From: Deefgea rivuli DSM 18356
Lineage (GTDB): Bacteria; Pseudomonadota; Gammaproteobacteria; Burkholderiales; Chitinibacteraceae
NCBI RefSeq assembly: GCF_000620145.1
Contig: NZ_KK211081.1
Location: forward strand, 434,028-498,027
Direction: 5' to 3'
DNA length: 64,000 nucleotides
The notes below the pieces were generated by a model that ran no database searches, was not told the origin of the DNA, and saw nothing but the letters and a program-made list of their open reading frames with translations. Of the stretch, positions 26,855 through 36,814 are shown one piece after another. A program made the translations under genes and the position numbers. Numbering within the stretch: the first letter of the stretch is position 1; the number at the start of each line of letters is the position of its first letter.

Positions 26855-28192
26855 TCAAATTGGTAAATTACCGTCTTGCTCGCGATATTGAGCCAATTTA
26901 TAGCGCAAAGTCCGCTCGCTCATCCCGAGTTTTTCTGCTGCGGCCTTGCGTACACCTTGAGTTGACTTCAACGCCTCCAAGATCATGCTTTTTTCCATGT
27001 CTTTAATATTGGCAGTCACAGGCAACGACTCAACGACATTGTCTTGCTGCAATACAACGGCAGAATTTGCCGCTTCAACTGGCAAATATAAATGCTCAGC
27101 GGCAATTTCATCCCCTGGCGCCAGTATCAAAGCACGCTGAATCACGTTATCTAGCTCACGAATATTACCCAACCAAGCATATGATTTAAGCGCTTGCTCA
27201 GCATCAGCGGTAAATACAGGTAAACGCCGCTGATAGGCTACTGCATAACGAGAAAGCATGGATCGTGCCAAAGGCAAAATATCTTCTTGCCGCTCGCGCA
27301 GCGCTGGAATTTTTAATGGGAAGACATTCAAACGATAAAACAGATCTTCACGGAAGCGCCCTTCTTTCACTTCCAGCGCCAAATCACGATTGCTAGTCGC
27401 CAAGATACGAATATTCAAAGCAATCGGTTTTACACCACCAACGCGCTCTAACTCGCGCTCTTGCAGTACTCGCAATAACTTAGCCTGCAATGACAAAGGC
27501 ATTTCGGTAATTTCATCCAGCAACAAAGTACCACCTTGCGCCTGCTCAAACTTGCCTAAGTGTTGCGCGGCCGCCCCAGTAAAAGCCCCTTTTTCATGCC
27601 CAAACAAGGTCGACTCAAGGAGTTGCTCAGGAATTGCAGCGCAATTAATCGCTACAAAGGGTTTCGCCGCCCGCGGGCTGTGGCGATGGATATAACGAGC
27701 CATCACTTCTTTACCCACGCCCGACTCGCCAGTCAGCATAATCGATGCATCGACCATTGCGGCGCGCCTAGCCACATCCATCAATTGCCGCATCGCGGGC
27801 GCTTCAGCTAATACCTCATCCAAGCCCATATCCGGCAACAGGTATTTCTCAACCTGAGCCAAGAGCAAATCAGGCTCAAAGGGTTTGGGCAAATAATGGC
27901 ACGCTCCAGCATGCAGCGCCGACACTGCTTTATCAATCACACCATACGCCGTCATCAACATCACTGGCAGCCATGGATAAGCCGCTTTAACCTCTCGCAA
28001 CAGGGTATCGCCATCCATCGGTTGCATTTGTACGTCGGAGATCACCATACCCACACGATGAGTTTGCAATAATAGTAATGCACTTGAACCATCTTCAGCC
28101 GCAATCACCTGATAGCCGCCCAGCTCAAGGGTATCCACCAAGGCTTCGCGTAGCGCATCATCGTCTTCAACAATTAAAATCGGTAAAGCCAT
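26855..28192 (-). CDS. flrC: Sigma-54-dependent flagellar response regulator, FlrC/FleR type
   Basis: 445 residues in three parts: a receiver domain (VEDDDALREALVDTLELGGY, phospho-Asp in VISDVQMQPMDG about residue 54), an AAA+ sigma-54 activator (GESGVGKEVMARYIHRHSP, HEKGAFTGA, LLDEITEMPLSLQAKLL) and a Fis-type helix-turn-helix at the C-terminus (VRKAAAEKLGMSERTLRYKL). The GAFTGA loop that contacts sigma-54 is intact. It probably activates the fliE promoter directly downstream. The likely cognate FlrB kinase is not adjacent but 10 kb upstream at 38927-40102. Confidence 0.93.
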   Translation of the reverse strand: MALPILIVEDDDALREALVDTLELGGYQVIAAEDGSSALLLLQTHRVGMVISDVQMQPMDGDTLLREVKAAYPWLPVMLMTAYGVIDKAVSALHAGACHYLPKPFEPDLLLAQVEKYLLPDMGLDEVLAEAPAMRQLMDVARRAAMVDASIMLTGESGVGKEVMARYIHRHSPRAAKPFVAINCAAIPEQLLESTLFGHEKGAFTGAAAQHLGKFEQAQGGTLLLDEITEMPLSLQAKLLRVLQERELERVGGVKPIALNIRILATSNRDLALEVKEGRFREDLFYRLNVFPLKIPALRERQEDILPLARSMLSRYAVAYQRRLPVFTADAEQALKSYAWLGNIRELDNVIQRALILAPGDEIAAEHLYLPVEAANSAVVLQQDNVVESLPVTANIKDMEKSMILEALKSTQGVRKAAAEKLGMSERTLRYKLAQYREQDGNLPI

Positions 28193-28200
28193 GTCTTCCT

Positions 28201-29280
28201 TTAAATCCTCAACGCTCGACCGCCATTAGCAGCCAGCCAAACTAACACTTTTTGCGCCATATCTTTTAACGCCACTACTTCATTCGCTCCGCCCAAAGCA
28301 ATGGCTTCTTTTGGCATGCCAAATACAACACAACTGGCCTCATCTTGGGCAAAATTATAAGCGCCCGCTTGACGCATTTCGAGCATACCCGCCGCGCCAT
28401 CTTTACCCATACCGGTCAAAATAACGCCTACAGCATTACGACCCGCAATATTGGCGGCAGAACGAAATAGCACATCCACTGAGGGACGATGCCGATTCAC
28501 TGGCTGCGCTTGCGATAATTCGCAAACATAATTTGCGCCAGAAACCCCTAGCAATAAATGTGAATGACCCGGTGCGATATACGCATGACCCGGCAAAATT
28601 CGTTCACCCTGCTCCGCCTCTTTCACCGTAATTCGACACAAAGAGTTGAGCCGATTCGCAAATGACTTCGTAAACATTTCCGGCATATGCTGAGCAATCA
28701 AGATCGCCGGTGCATCAGGCGGCATTGGCAATAGGAAATCTTTTAAAGCTTCAGTTCCGCCCGTCGATGCGCCCACAATAATGAGTTTTTCCGACTTCAT
28801 CAGCGGGCGAACCGCTTTGGGCAGTACCGCATCAGCGGTATAACTGACAGGTATCGGCTCGGTACTGAGTGCCCTCACTCTTGCTTTAGCAGCCATACGA
28901 ATTTTCTCGCGAATTTCTTCTGCATAATTTTGAATGCCTTGCACAATATCGAGTTTGGGCTTGGCAATAATATCCACCGCCCCCAACTCTAAGGCGCGCA
29001 TAGCGGCTTCCGAGCCATGCTCAGTGAGTGACGAAATCATCAACACGGGCGTTGGCTTTAAGCGCATCAAGCGTGACAAAAAATCCAGCCCATCCATTCT
29101 GGGCATTTCCACATCGAGGGTAATCACATCCGGATTGAGCTCGCGGATTTTTTCCCGCGCCACAATCGGATCCGATGCAACAGCGACGCACTCCATATCC
29201 GGTGCAGTATCAATCACTTCTTTTAACAAACTACGCATCAGCGCAGAGTCATCAACGACAATCACTCTTATTTTGGGCAC
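28201..29280 (-). CDS. cheB: Chemotaxis protein-glutamate methylesterase CheB
   Basis: Removes methyl groups from receptors to reset adaptation. 359 residues: N-terminal receiver ([15 protein letters not shown], phospho-Asp in [13 protein letters not shown]) and C-terminal esterase with the Ser of [13 protein letters not shown], the His of [10 protein letters not shown] and the Asp of [10 protein letters not shown]. It follows cheD by 24 bp and precedes flrC by 8 bp. Confidence 0.97.
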   Translation of the reverse strand: MPKIRVIVVDDSALMRSLLKEVIDTAPDMECVAVASDPIVAREKIRELNPDVITLDVEMPRMDGLDFLSRLMRLKPTPVLMISSLTEHGSEAAMRALELGAVDIIAKPKLDIVQGIQNYAEEIREKIRMAAKARVRALSTEPIPVSYTADAVLPKAVRPLMKSEKLIIVGASTGGTEALKDFLLPMPPDAPAILIAQHMPEMFTKSFANRLNSLCRITVKEAEQGERILPGHAYIAPGHSHLLLGVSGANYVCELSQAQPVNRHRPSVDVLFRSAANIAGRNAVGVILTGMGKDGAAGMLEMRQAGAYNFAQDEASCVVFGMPKEAIALGGANEVVALKDMAQKVLVWLAANGGRALRI

Positions 29281-29304
29281 TCATTTAACTCCTCGGCAGC
29301 CAGT

Positions 29305-29919
29305 TTACGAAAACAACTCCACATCGCCACCGTCTTTCAGATGCGTCAGGCGTGCGCCGTAATTCTTTTCCCGTTCCACAATCGTATTGTTATGAACGGC
29401 TTTGAGTTTTCGAATTAAAACACGTCCCGTTTGCGGGAAAAAATACACTTTGCGGGGAAAAATATCGAGTAAATCTTCTGCCACAATCGGAATTTGCTCT
29501 AGCGATAAAAAGCGTTTCACAAACTCTGCATTTTGTAAGCCTACATTAGAAACCGTAAATCCGCGTAAAACATTACCACCGCCAAACACTTTGGCTTCTA
29601 AACGCGATTTTTTAGCGCCCAATTTCAACAGCTGGTTGATTAAAACTTCCATCGCGTGTGTCCCATAACGGGTCGATAAGCCATTCACACTTGCCCTATC
29701 TTCAGCGGATTCTGGCAACATAAAATGATTCATTCCGCCAATCCCACTCACCGGATCTCGTATGCAAGCGGCAACGCAAGAACCCAACACAGTGACCAAA
29801 AGCATTTCACGCGGCGTGACATAATATTCACCGGGCAAAATTTTCACAGCTGCAGTCTCAAAATTTCGATCGTAATACAAGGTTGGGGCGAGGATTTCAT
29901 CCGTTTCTCTGAACGACAT
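29305..29919 (-). CDS. cheD: Chemoreceptor glutamine deamidase CheD
   Basis: 204 residues. The catalytic Thr/Cys/His set is recognisable in VTVLGSCVAACIRDPVSG (Cys) and GGMNHFMLPE (His). CheD deamidates receptor glutamines before methylation. Start at MSFRETDE (29919), which overlaps the cheR stop as TAATG and has GGAG upstream; an in-frame ATG at 29934 lies inside cheR. Confidence 0.93.
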   Translation of the reverse strand: MSFRETDEILAPTLYYDRNFETAAVKILPGEYYVTPREMLLVTVLGSCVAACIRDPVSGIGGMNHFMLPESAEDRASVNGLSTRYGTHAMEVLINQLLKLGAKKSRLEAKVFGGGNVLRGFTVSNVGLQNAEFVKRFLSLEQIPIVAEDLLDIFPRKVYFFPQTGRVLIRKLKAVHNNTIVEREKNYGARLTHLKDGGDVELFS

Positions 29920-30785
29920 TAGCCCACTCCCCATTCGCGAATGGCTCGCTCGGTCAATCGATAGGTCGTTTTACCGCAGGAGGTAAAATACTCCGAGATG
30001 AAATGAAGGTTTTCTGAATGCCCAACATAGAGTTGCCCATCGGGTTTCAATAAGCGCCCCATTTTTTGCAGAATGATTTTTTGCGTTGCTTGATCAAAAT
30101 AAATCATCACATTGCGACAAAAAATAGCATCAAATTGCCCTTGTAGCGGCCATGTTGAATCGAGCAAATTGATTTGCTGAAACTGTAATAAAGCCCTTAA
30201 TCCAGGTTTGACCCGCGCTTTACCCCCATTCATTGCTGTGCCTTTCAGGAAAAAACCGCGCTTACGTGCCAATGTCATCTGCTCAAGTTTGTCTACCGTA
30301 TAAACACCTTGAGCTGCCGTTGCCAAAACTTGGGTATCTAAATCCGAAGCCAAAATCTCTACCGCTGGCTGAGCCGTTTGATAAGCTTCCATCGCCGTCA
30401 TCGCCAATGAATAAGGCTCTTCGCCGGTGGACGCTGCCGCGCACCAAATCCGAAACGGCCGCGCACGGCTGGTTTGCATTTGCTGCGCCAAGATTTCAAA
30501 GTGATAGGCTTCTCGAAAAAACGACGTCAAATTGGTTGTTAAGGCATTGATAAATGGCTGCCATTCAGCAGAGTCGGGATCCTGCTCCAGAAGATGCAAA
30601 TATTGTGCAAATGAACGTAGCTTCAGCACCCGCAAACGTCGTGCCAAACGGCTATAAACCATTTGCTGCTTGCTGTCATTGAGACGAATACCAGCGCATT
30701 CATAAATCAGCTGCGCGACTTTATTAAAATCAGCACGGCAATAACTGAACTCATGCTCGTGGCTGATCGTCTGATTTAGATCCAT
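29919..30785 (-). CDS. cheR: Chemoreceptor methyltransferase CheR
   Basis: 288 residues, SAM-dependent methylation of receptor glutamates. The N-terminal helical domain (RLNDSKQQMVYSRLARRLR) precedes the SAM fold with RIWCAAASTGEEPYSLAM and FDAIFCRNVMIYFD. The receptor gene just upstream ends in a DWEEF pentapeptide that is expected to tether this CheR. Operon: receptor, cheR, cheD, cheB. Confidence 0.97.
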   Translation of the reverse strand: MDLNQTISHEHEFSYCRADFNKVAQLIYECAGIRLNDSKQQMVYSRLARRLRVLKLRSFAQYLHLLEQDPDSAEWQPFINALTTNLTSFFREAYHFEILAQQMQTSRARPFRIWCAAASTGEEPYSLAMTAMEAYQTAQPAVEILASDLDTQVLATAAQGVYTVDKLEQMTLARKRGFFLKGTAMNGGKARVKPGLRALLQFQQINLLDSTWPLQGQFDAIFCRNVMIYFDQATQKIILQKMGRLLKPDGQLYVGHSENLHFISEYFTSCGKTTYRLTERAIREWGVG

Positions 30786-30797
30786 GCTTAATACCTA

Positions 30798-30846
30798 GGG
30801 TATATGGCCACAGCCATTTTTAAATAACGCATACAGTTAAATACCC
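30798..30846. repeat. Dispersed palindromic repeat, copy 2
   Basis: Begins CCTAGGGTATATGGCCACAG and ends ATACCC at 30846, matching the left end of the copy at 52922 (CCTAGGGTATATCAATACAG) and the GGGTAT/ATACCC termini of the family. Lies between the receptor gene terminator and cheR. Confidence 0.5.
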
Positions 30847-30850
30847 ATCA

Positions 30851-30879
30851 AAAACAAAAGGGACTGCATCGCCCCTTTC
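30851..30879 (-). terminator. Terminator after the three-PAS receptor gene
   Basis: On the minus strand AAAGGG/CCCTTT arms (30873-30878 and 30857-30862) enclose a ten-base loop and are followed by TGTTTTTGA. It would uncouple cheRDB partly from the receptor message. Confidence 0.65.
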
Positions 30880-30907
30880 ATTGTTGAACTGCTACAGCTT
30901 GCTGAAT

Positions 30908-33157
30908 TTAAAACTCTTCCCAATCCCCGTCGCTTGAAGCCAACTGCGGGACTGAACGGCTTGCCGATTTAAGCACCGGCTTAGCCGTAACTCGTGCGAC
31001 CACGGGCGCTTGACGCGTCGGTGTGGCGCGCGCCGACACGGCACGAACAGGTGGATCAGTCGCCAGCTTAAAAATGCCAACGGTCTGATTGAGATTTCGA
31101 GCTTGTTCTTCCAGACTTTCCGCCGCTGCAGCGGCCTCTTCAACCAAAGCAGCATTTTGCTGCGTGTTTTCATCCATCTGTGTAACGGCCTGATTAACCT
31201 GTTCAATTCCTGCGCTTTGTTCGCTCGAAGCCGCAGAAATTTCACTCATAATGTCTGTCACACGGCGCACAGCGCCAACCACATCTTGCATCGTATGGCC
31301 CGCCTGATCGACCAATTTTGATCCCGCCTCCACTTTAACAACCGAATCGCCAATCAGCGTTTTAATTTCTTTCGCCGCACCAGCCGAGCGCTGCGCCAGA
31401 TTACGAACCTCTGATGCCACCACAGCAAAACCACGCCCTTGCTCACCAGCACGCGCAGCTTCAACTGCGGCATTCAGTGCCAAAATATTGGTCTGAAACG
31501 CAATCCCATCGATGACGGAAATAATATCGACAATTTTTTTCGCCGAATCGTTAATCTCGGACATCGTCAACACGACTTTATTCACGACTTCGCCGCCCTT
31601 CAGCGCAATGTCGGAAGCGCCAATGGCCAACTGATTCGCCTGCCGTGCATTTTCGGCATTCTGCTTCACCGTACTAGTGAGCTCCTCCATACTGGACGCC
31701 GTTTCTTCAAGGCTCGCCGCTTGCTGCTCAGTACGACTGGATAAATTGCTATTCCCTTTCGAGATTTCACTGGTACCCATTAATATTTCTTGAGAAGCCT
31801 GTTGAATCTGCAACACAATATCGGCCATTGAATCCACTAAGTCATTCACACCAGAGCATAAAACCTCCAACATGCCTGTTTTGCCTTCCAATGGAATATG
31901 CTGGCGTAAATCACCATTCACCGCAGCACTCACTACAGCCTGCGTTTGCTCGACCGCTTTTTGCAACGCAATCGAATCATTCACTTGCTTGGTGATATCG
32001 CTAGCATATTTAACAACTTTAAATGGCTTGCCATTTAAATCCATAATCGGGTTATAACTCGCCTGAATCCAGATTTCCTTTCCTGTTTTATCAATTCTTT
32101 TATATTGCCCCGCATCGTACTCACCGCGAGCTAGCTTTTCCCAAAAGATCCGATAGTCATGGCTTTGTCGATCGACTGTATCCACAAATAAGCTATGATG
32201 TTTTCCCTTTATTTCACTCAAGCTATAACCTAATACAGCAAGAAAATTCTCATTCGCGTTAATAATCGTACCATCTAAATTAAACTCAATCACGGCCTGT
32301 GATTTGCTAATTGCCGCCAATTGCCCTTGAAAATCAGCTGTTGCCAATTTACTCTCGGTCACATCAGAAGCATATTTAACCACTTTAAAAGGATGGCCAT
32401 TCATATCCAAAATTGGATTATAACTAGCCTGAATCCATATTTCTTTTCCACCTTTACCAATCCGCTTATATTGTCCAGCATCATATTCGCCACGACCTAA
32501 CTTTTCCCAAAAGCTGCGATATTCAACACTTTGTCGATAGACAGGATCAACAAACATGCTGTGATGCTGGCCCTTTATTTCCGACAATGAATAGCCCAGC
32601 GCAGCAAGAAAATTATCATTTGCCGTGATCACAGTGCCATCTAAATTAAACTCGATCACACCTTGTGATTTACTAATCGCAGCTAATTGACCATTGTGAT
32701 CCGCACTCAGCATTTTTTCAGCACTAATATCAGCCGCATACTTTACAACCTTAAATGGCTTACCATTTTGATCAAAAATAGGGTTGTAACTACCTTGTAT
32801 CCAAATTTCCTTACCCGAGCGGCCAATCCGTTTATATTGCCCTGCATCAAATTCACCACGGCCTAATTTATCCCAGAACTGACGATATTCATATGATTGG
32901 CGATACTCCAAATCAACGAACAAACTATGGTGCTTGCCAATAATTTCATTTAATTCATAACCAACCACCCTTAGAAAATTATCATTCGCATCAAGAACAT
33001 GGCCATTGAGATCAAACTCAATCACGCCCTGTGACTTGCTAATTGCTGCCACTTTCCCCTTTAAATCAGCTAGCTCTGCGACATCAATGGTAGCCATATT
33101 CACAGGAGGTAGTGAACTGCGTTGATCATTCCCCAGTAATTTATTAATAAAAAGCAT
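30908..33157 (-). CDS. Soluble methyl-accepting chemotaxis protein with three tandem PAS domains
   Basis: 749 residues and no membrane segment, so a cytosolic receptor. Three nearly identical PAS-PAC units occupy about residues 37-145, 159-267 and 281-389, each with [13 protein letters not shown]-like starts, [20 protein letters not shown] and NPI[14 protein letters not shown] endings. The signalling tip [20 protein letters not shown] and the methylation helices follow. The C-terminus is DWEEF, a CheR/CheB-docking pentapeptide like NWETF. It resembles Aer/BdlA-type redox or flavin receptors; cofactor unknown. Its location between cheW and cheR suggests it is this cluster's own receptor. Confidence 0.93.
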   Translation of the reverse strand: MLFINKLLGNDQRSSLPPVNMATIDVAELADLKGKVAAISKSQGVIEFDLNGHVLDANDNFLRVVGYELNEIIGKHHSLFVDLEYRQSYEYRQFWDKLGRGEFDAGQYKRIGRSGKEIWIQGSYNPIFDQNGKPFKVVKYAADISAEKMLSADHNGQLAAISKSQGVIEFNLDGTVITANDNFLAALGYSLSEIKGQHHSMFVDPVYRQSVEYRSFWEKLGRGEYDAGQYKRIGKGGKEIWIQASYNPILDMNGHPFKVVKYASDVTESKLATADFQGQLAAISKSQAVIEFNLDGTIINANENFLAVLGYSLSEIKGKHHSLFVDTVDRQSHDYRIFWEKLARGEYDAGQYKRIDKTGKEIWIQASYNPIMDLNGKPFKVVKYASDITKQVNDSIALQKAVEQTQAVVSAAVNGDLRQHIPLEGKTGMLEVLCSGVNDLVDSMADIVLQIQQASQEILMGTSEISKGNSNLSSRTEQQAASLEETASSMEELTSTVKQNAENARQANQLAIGASDIALKGGEVVNKVVLTMSEINDSAKKIVDIISVIDGIAFQTNILALNAAVEAARAGEQGRGFAVVASEVRNLAQRSAGAAKEIKTLIGDSVVKVEAGSKLVDQAGHTMQDVVGAVRRVTDIMSEISAASSEQSAGIEQVNQAVTQMDENTQQNAALVEEAAAAAESLEEQARNLNQTVGIFKLATDPPVRAVSARATPTRQAPVVARVTAKPVLKSASRSVPQLASSDGDWEEF

Positions 33158-33263
33158 TGTTCATTACTCCAGTAGTTTTAGGCCTATTGATGCAAATCGA
33201 TTTTATCTTCACACTGACAAAAATAAATTAAAAAATCACGCTTAATCTATAAGTGATTTAACA

Positions 33264-33740
33264 TTAAGCAACTGCCTCAATTAACTCCATATCCGTACTC
33301 GTCATCAACTTTTCAATATCAACAAGAATAATCATTCTTTCATTCATGACACCCAATCCAAGGATATAAGTCGTATCAAAAGCAGCACCAAATTCAGGTG
33401 CATCTCTGAGCTGGTCCATCGCTAAAGTCATTACATCCGAAACACTATCGACCACTACGCCAATGGTTCTATGGGCGATATTTAAAATAATAACCACGGT
33501 AAATTCATCATAAGTCACATTGCCGATATTAAATTTCACCCTTAAATCTACAATCGGCACGATATTTCCACGTAAATTAATAACACCTTTAATAAATTTA
33601 GGTGCATTTGCAATACTGGTTACCGCATCATAACCACGAATTTCCTGAACTTTTAAGATATCGATTCCATACTCTTCGCGACCCAGAGCAAAAACCAATA
33701 ACTCACGATTTACCTCATTTTCTCGAATTAATGCGTCCAT
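33264..33740 (-). CDS. cheW: Chemotaxis coupling protein CheW
   Basis: 158 residues of a single CheW fold linking receptors to CheA. Conserved segments: [20 protein letters not shown] at the start, [19 protein letters not shown] in the middle and [14 protein letters not shown] near the end. Eight bp separate it from cheA. Confidence 0.96.
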   Translation of the reverse strand: MDALIRENEVNRELLVFALGREEYGIDILKVQEIRGYDAVTSIANAPKFIKGVINLRGNIVPIVDLRVKFNIGNVTYDEFTVVIILNIAHRTIGVVVDSVSDVMTLAMDQLRDAPEFGAAFDTTYILGLGVMNERMIILVDIEKLMTSTDMELIEAVA

Positions 33741-33748
33741 GATTTTCC

Positions 33749-35875
33749 TTATGCAGCAAGCGTAGCGAGCTCTTTCGCTGCGAGATGTTCATTAGTAGAT
33801 GCGTGCTGCGCCATTTTGACTAGAGAAGCCACATCCAAAATAAATGCTACGTGTCCATCCCCCATAATTGTGGCACCAGCAACCCCTGCAACCCGACGAT
33901 AATTAGTTTCTAGGTTCTTAACCACAACCTGATGCTGGCCTAATAAATCATCGACGAACAAAGCGATTTTTTGCCCTTCTGCTTCCAAGATAATTACAAT
34001 TCCATCAGAGAAATGATTAATTTTTTTCGGCAAATTAAATACTTCATATAATGCGACCAAAGGTACGTATTCACCCCTCACATTAATGACTGAGCCACGC
34101 CCTGCCATTGTTTTAATTTCATTCCCCTTGGGCTGCAGTGATTCGATAATAAAAGTGAGTGGAATAATATAAAATTCATCCGATGCAGAGATTGACATGC
34201 CGTCTAAGATTGCCAGTGTTAATGGCAAACGGATGCTGATGGTTGAGCCAACTCCAGTCATGGATTGAATTTCAACCCGCCCGCCCATCGCCTGAATGTT
34301 TTTTCGTACTACATCCATCCCCACACCACGCCCAGATACATCGGTGACTTCGGCTGCGGTTGAAAATCCGGCCTCAAAAATGAGCAGCCATACCTCGTTG
34401 TCCGTCATGCTATCGCTGACATTCAGCCCACGCTCACGCGCTTTAGCTAGGATTTTTTCGCGATTCAAACCTGCGCCATCATCGCTCACTTCAATCACGA
34501 TATTGCCGCCTTGATGAAAGGCTTTCAGCGTGAGATTGCCCTGCGCGGGTTTACCTCTGGCGACACGAAGCTCAGGCGTTTCTAGTCCGTGATCCAGGCT
34601 ATTACGCACTAAATGCGTGAGCGGGTCAGATAGTTTTTCAATAAACCCTTTATCCAGCTCGGTGTTTTCACCGATCATCCTTAACTCAACTTGCTTGTTC
34701 AGTTTGCTGGCCAGATCACGCACCAAGCGAGGATAGCGATTAAATACAAACGAAATCGGCATCATCCGGATCGACATGACCGACTCTTGCAGCTCTCGCG
34801 TATTGCGCTCAAGCTGGGCAACACCAGAAAGCAATTTTTCATGTAAAACGGGATCGAGTAGCAAAGCGTTTTGCGCCAACATCGATTGAGTAATCACCAG
34901 TTCGCCAACAAGATTAAGCAACTGATCGACTTTCTCCACACTCACGCGAATTGAAGAATCCGTTTTTTCGCCAGTGGCGGCTTTATCTGCGACGACTCGA
35001 TCAGTGCTCCGGCGATTCAACTCGGTACTGCTACTGAACTCTGGCTGCGGAGTGACCGCACAGATCGGTAAAGACGCCGCAGGAACAAAAAATCCAAAGC
35101 CATCCCCCTCAATCAACACTGCCTGATGCTCAACGTCTAGCTGTGGCTCGAAAAAACCATAGCCAATATCCTCAGATACCGCTACTACAGCGGCATCATC
35201 CAGTAATCCTGCCGTAGCAAATAAACCATACGCAGAACCAGGCAAATCGCCCTGCAAAATAGTAATTCGCGCCGGATCAATTAAAAATGACACCGAGTCC
35301 AAAATACTGGCGCTCGATTGGGTTGAATCAACACGAAAGCGCCACGGGCGCACCAGATCGCCGTGTTCATAATCAATAATTTCACCGAAAGTTGTTAATT
35401 CTCGCAGCAAGCCGCGAATATCAAAATCATCACCTGCTGCAATTTCAATTGAAATTCGCTCAAGGTGCTTAGCTTGCGATGATTCACTAGAACATTGCGT
35501 TAACTCTTGCATCACTTGCGAAATCGTCGCAGGATCAACAGCATCTTGACCGCGATGAGCTGCCAGCATCGCTCGCAGCACATCCCCCGTATGCAAAAAA
35601 ACATCCACCATCGCTGGGTGCAACTGAGTTTCATGCTTACGAATGCGATCCAGCAGATTTTCCAAGATGTGCGTGACTTCAGTCAGATCGCTAAAACCAA
35701 ACGTTGCCGCCCCCCCTTTGATCGAATGAGCGGCCCGAAAAATCGCATTCAATTCTTCTGCATCCGGATTAGCAACATCAAGCTTTAGCAATAAATCTTC
35801 AAGAGCAGCCAAATGCTCGGATGCCTCATCAAAAAATACTGCGATAAACTGGCTCATATCAATCGTCATTGCCAA
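33749..35875 (-). CDS. cheA: Chemotaxis histidine kinase CheA (first copy)
   Basis: 708 residues. Order: Hpt domain with phospho-His50 in [14 protein letters not shown], a central region with a non-standard P2-like segment (residues about 150-300), dimerisation helices ([20 protein letters not shown]), ATPase ([37 protein letters not shown]) and CheW-like regulatory domain ([15 protein letters not shown]). All kinase boxes are intact. It shares an operon with cheY and cheW. Confidence 0.96.
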   Translation of the reverse strand: MAMTIDMSQFIAVFFDEASEHLAALEDLLLKLDVANPDAEELNAIFRAAHSIKGGAATFGFSDLTEVTHILENLLDRIRKHETQLHPAMVDVFLHTGDVLRAMLAAHRGQDAVDPATISQVMQELTQCSSESSQAKHLERISIEIAAGDDFDIRGLLRELTTFGEIIDYEHGDLVRPWRFRVDSTQSSASILDSVSFLIDPARITILQGDLPGSAYGLFATAGLLDDAAVVAVSEDIGYGFFEPQLDVEHQAVLIEGDGFGFFVPAASLPICAVTPQPEFSSSTELNRRSTDRVVADKAATGEKTDSSIRVSVEKVDQLLNLVGELVITQSMLAQNALLLDPVLHEKLLSGVAQLERNTRELQESVMSIRMMPISFVFNRYPRLVRDLASKLNKQVELRMIGENTELDKGFIEKLSDPLTHLVRNSLDHGLETPELRVARGKPAQGNLTLKAFHQGGNIVIEVSDDGAGLNREKILAKARERGLNVSDSMTDNEVWLLIFEAGFSTAAEVTDVSGRGVGMDVVRKNIQAMGGRVEIQSMTGVGSTISIRLPLTLAILDGMSISASDEFYIIPLTFIIESLQPKGNEIKTMAGRGSVINVRGEYVPLVALYEVFNLPKKINHFSDGIVIILEAEGQKIALFVDDLLGQHQVVVKNLETNYRRVAGVAGATIMGDGHVAFILDVASLVKMAQHASTNEHLAAKELATLAA

Positions 35876-35892
35876 CTCCTTAGCGCAGTGAA

Positions 35893-36258
35893 TTAACCAA
35901 TGACTTTACGAACAACTTCTAACAATTTTTGCGGGTCAAACGGCTTAACCAGCCAGCCTGTTGCCCCTACGGCGCGCCCCTGCTGTTTCATCGTGTCGCT
36001 CGATTCGGTGGTCAGCATCAGAATCGGCGTGCTCACATACTGCGGCAGAGCGCGTACGGTACGAATTAAAGTCAGCCCATCCATGCCTGGCATGTTTTGA
36101 TCCGTCAAAATCAGATCGACTTGCTGAGTCTTCGCTTGCGCCACACCAGCATTGCCATCTGCCGCTTCAACGACGTCATAACCGGCGCTTTTTAAAGTAA
36201 ACGCAACCATTTGCCGAATTGACGTAGAGTCATCCACCGTGAGTACTTTTTTAGCCAT
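35893..36258 (-). CDS. CheY-type response regulator (first copy)
   Basis: 121-residue single receiver: VDDSTSIRQMVAFTLKSAGY, phospho-Asp in LILTDQNMPGMDG, Thr in LMLTTESSDTM and Lys in LVKPFDPQKL. Start at MAKKVLTVDD after a GGGGG ribosome site; the open frame extends to 36432 but the extra 58 residues look non-coding. It is the first gene of the cheY-cheA-cheW-receptor-cheRDB operon. Its sequence is less like the motor-binding flagellar CheY than the copy at 42303. Confidence 0.93.
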   Translation of the reverse strand: MAKKVLTVDDSTSIRQMVAFTLKSAGYDVVEAADGNAGVAQAKTQQVDLILTDQNMPGMDGLTLIRTVRALPQYVSTPILMLTTESSDTMKQQGRAVGATGWLVKPFDPQKLLEVVRKVIG

Positions 36259-36814
36259 ATTGGCCCCCTTGAGTTTCACCAAAATATGCCTACGGCATTG
36301 TGTGGTGCGCTGCTTATGAATACGCAGCAATGTATGACGAGGAGAATCAGGACAGAATTTACTATAGACAAATTTACAAATTGGCCTAAATAATATTACT
36401 AACAATGAAAAAATAATTGCAAATAAAGGCAAGCAAGGAGAAGGGGATTCTGCATAGCGCCAGCATGCTTAGCCCATGGCTGGCGTAGTTTTAGAGCCGA
36501 CAAATGACTAATTTCACGAAGAGAACATTGCTATTCTTTGGATAGAAAAACACACTAAGAAAAAACTAGGCTTATGCTAAGATGGGCAAAAAAATTGAAG
36601 GGGGTCTTATTAAAATACAGGTATTTAAATGGCGTCTTTTAAATACAAGACCGGCATGAATATACCCAGCAATAAAAATTGCAAAGTATTGCATGCGATG
36701 CAAACGATCAAATAAGAAAAAGAGGGTATAGGGGAGTAAACTTGATCAACAACGCTTGACTGTAAATAGAGTTAGGCTCAATGAAATCAAACAAAAATCA
36801 GCACAAAACTCAAA
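36259..36814. other. Long intergenic region upstream of the che operon
   Basis: 556 bp, AT-rich, without a convincing gene. It holds a strong imperfect hairpin with CGCCAGC (36458-36464) and GCTGGCG (36479-36485), likely the end of the hsbR transcript; a palindromic segment GTATTTAAA...TTTAAATAC (36621-36646) nested within GGTCTT...AAGACC; and next to it GGCATGAATATACCC (36653-36667), which matches the right arm of the dispersed repeat family. The promoter of the che operon must lie here but I cannot assign it. Confidence 0.55.

Noticed and set aside
30908-33157. Triple PAS repeat as an assembly artefact
   Set aside because: The three units differ at many codons, mostly with conservative changes, so they are genuine diverged copies.
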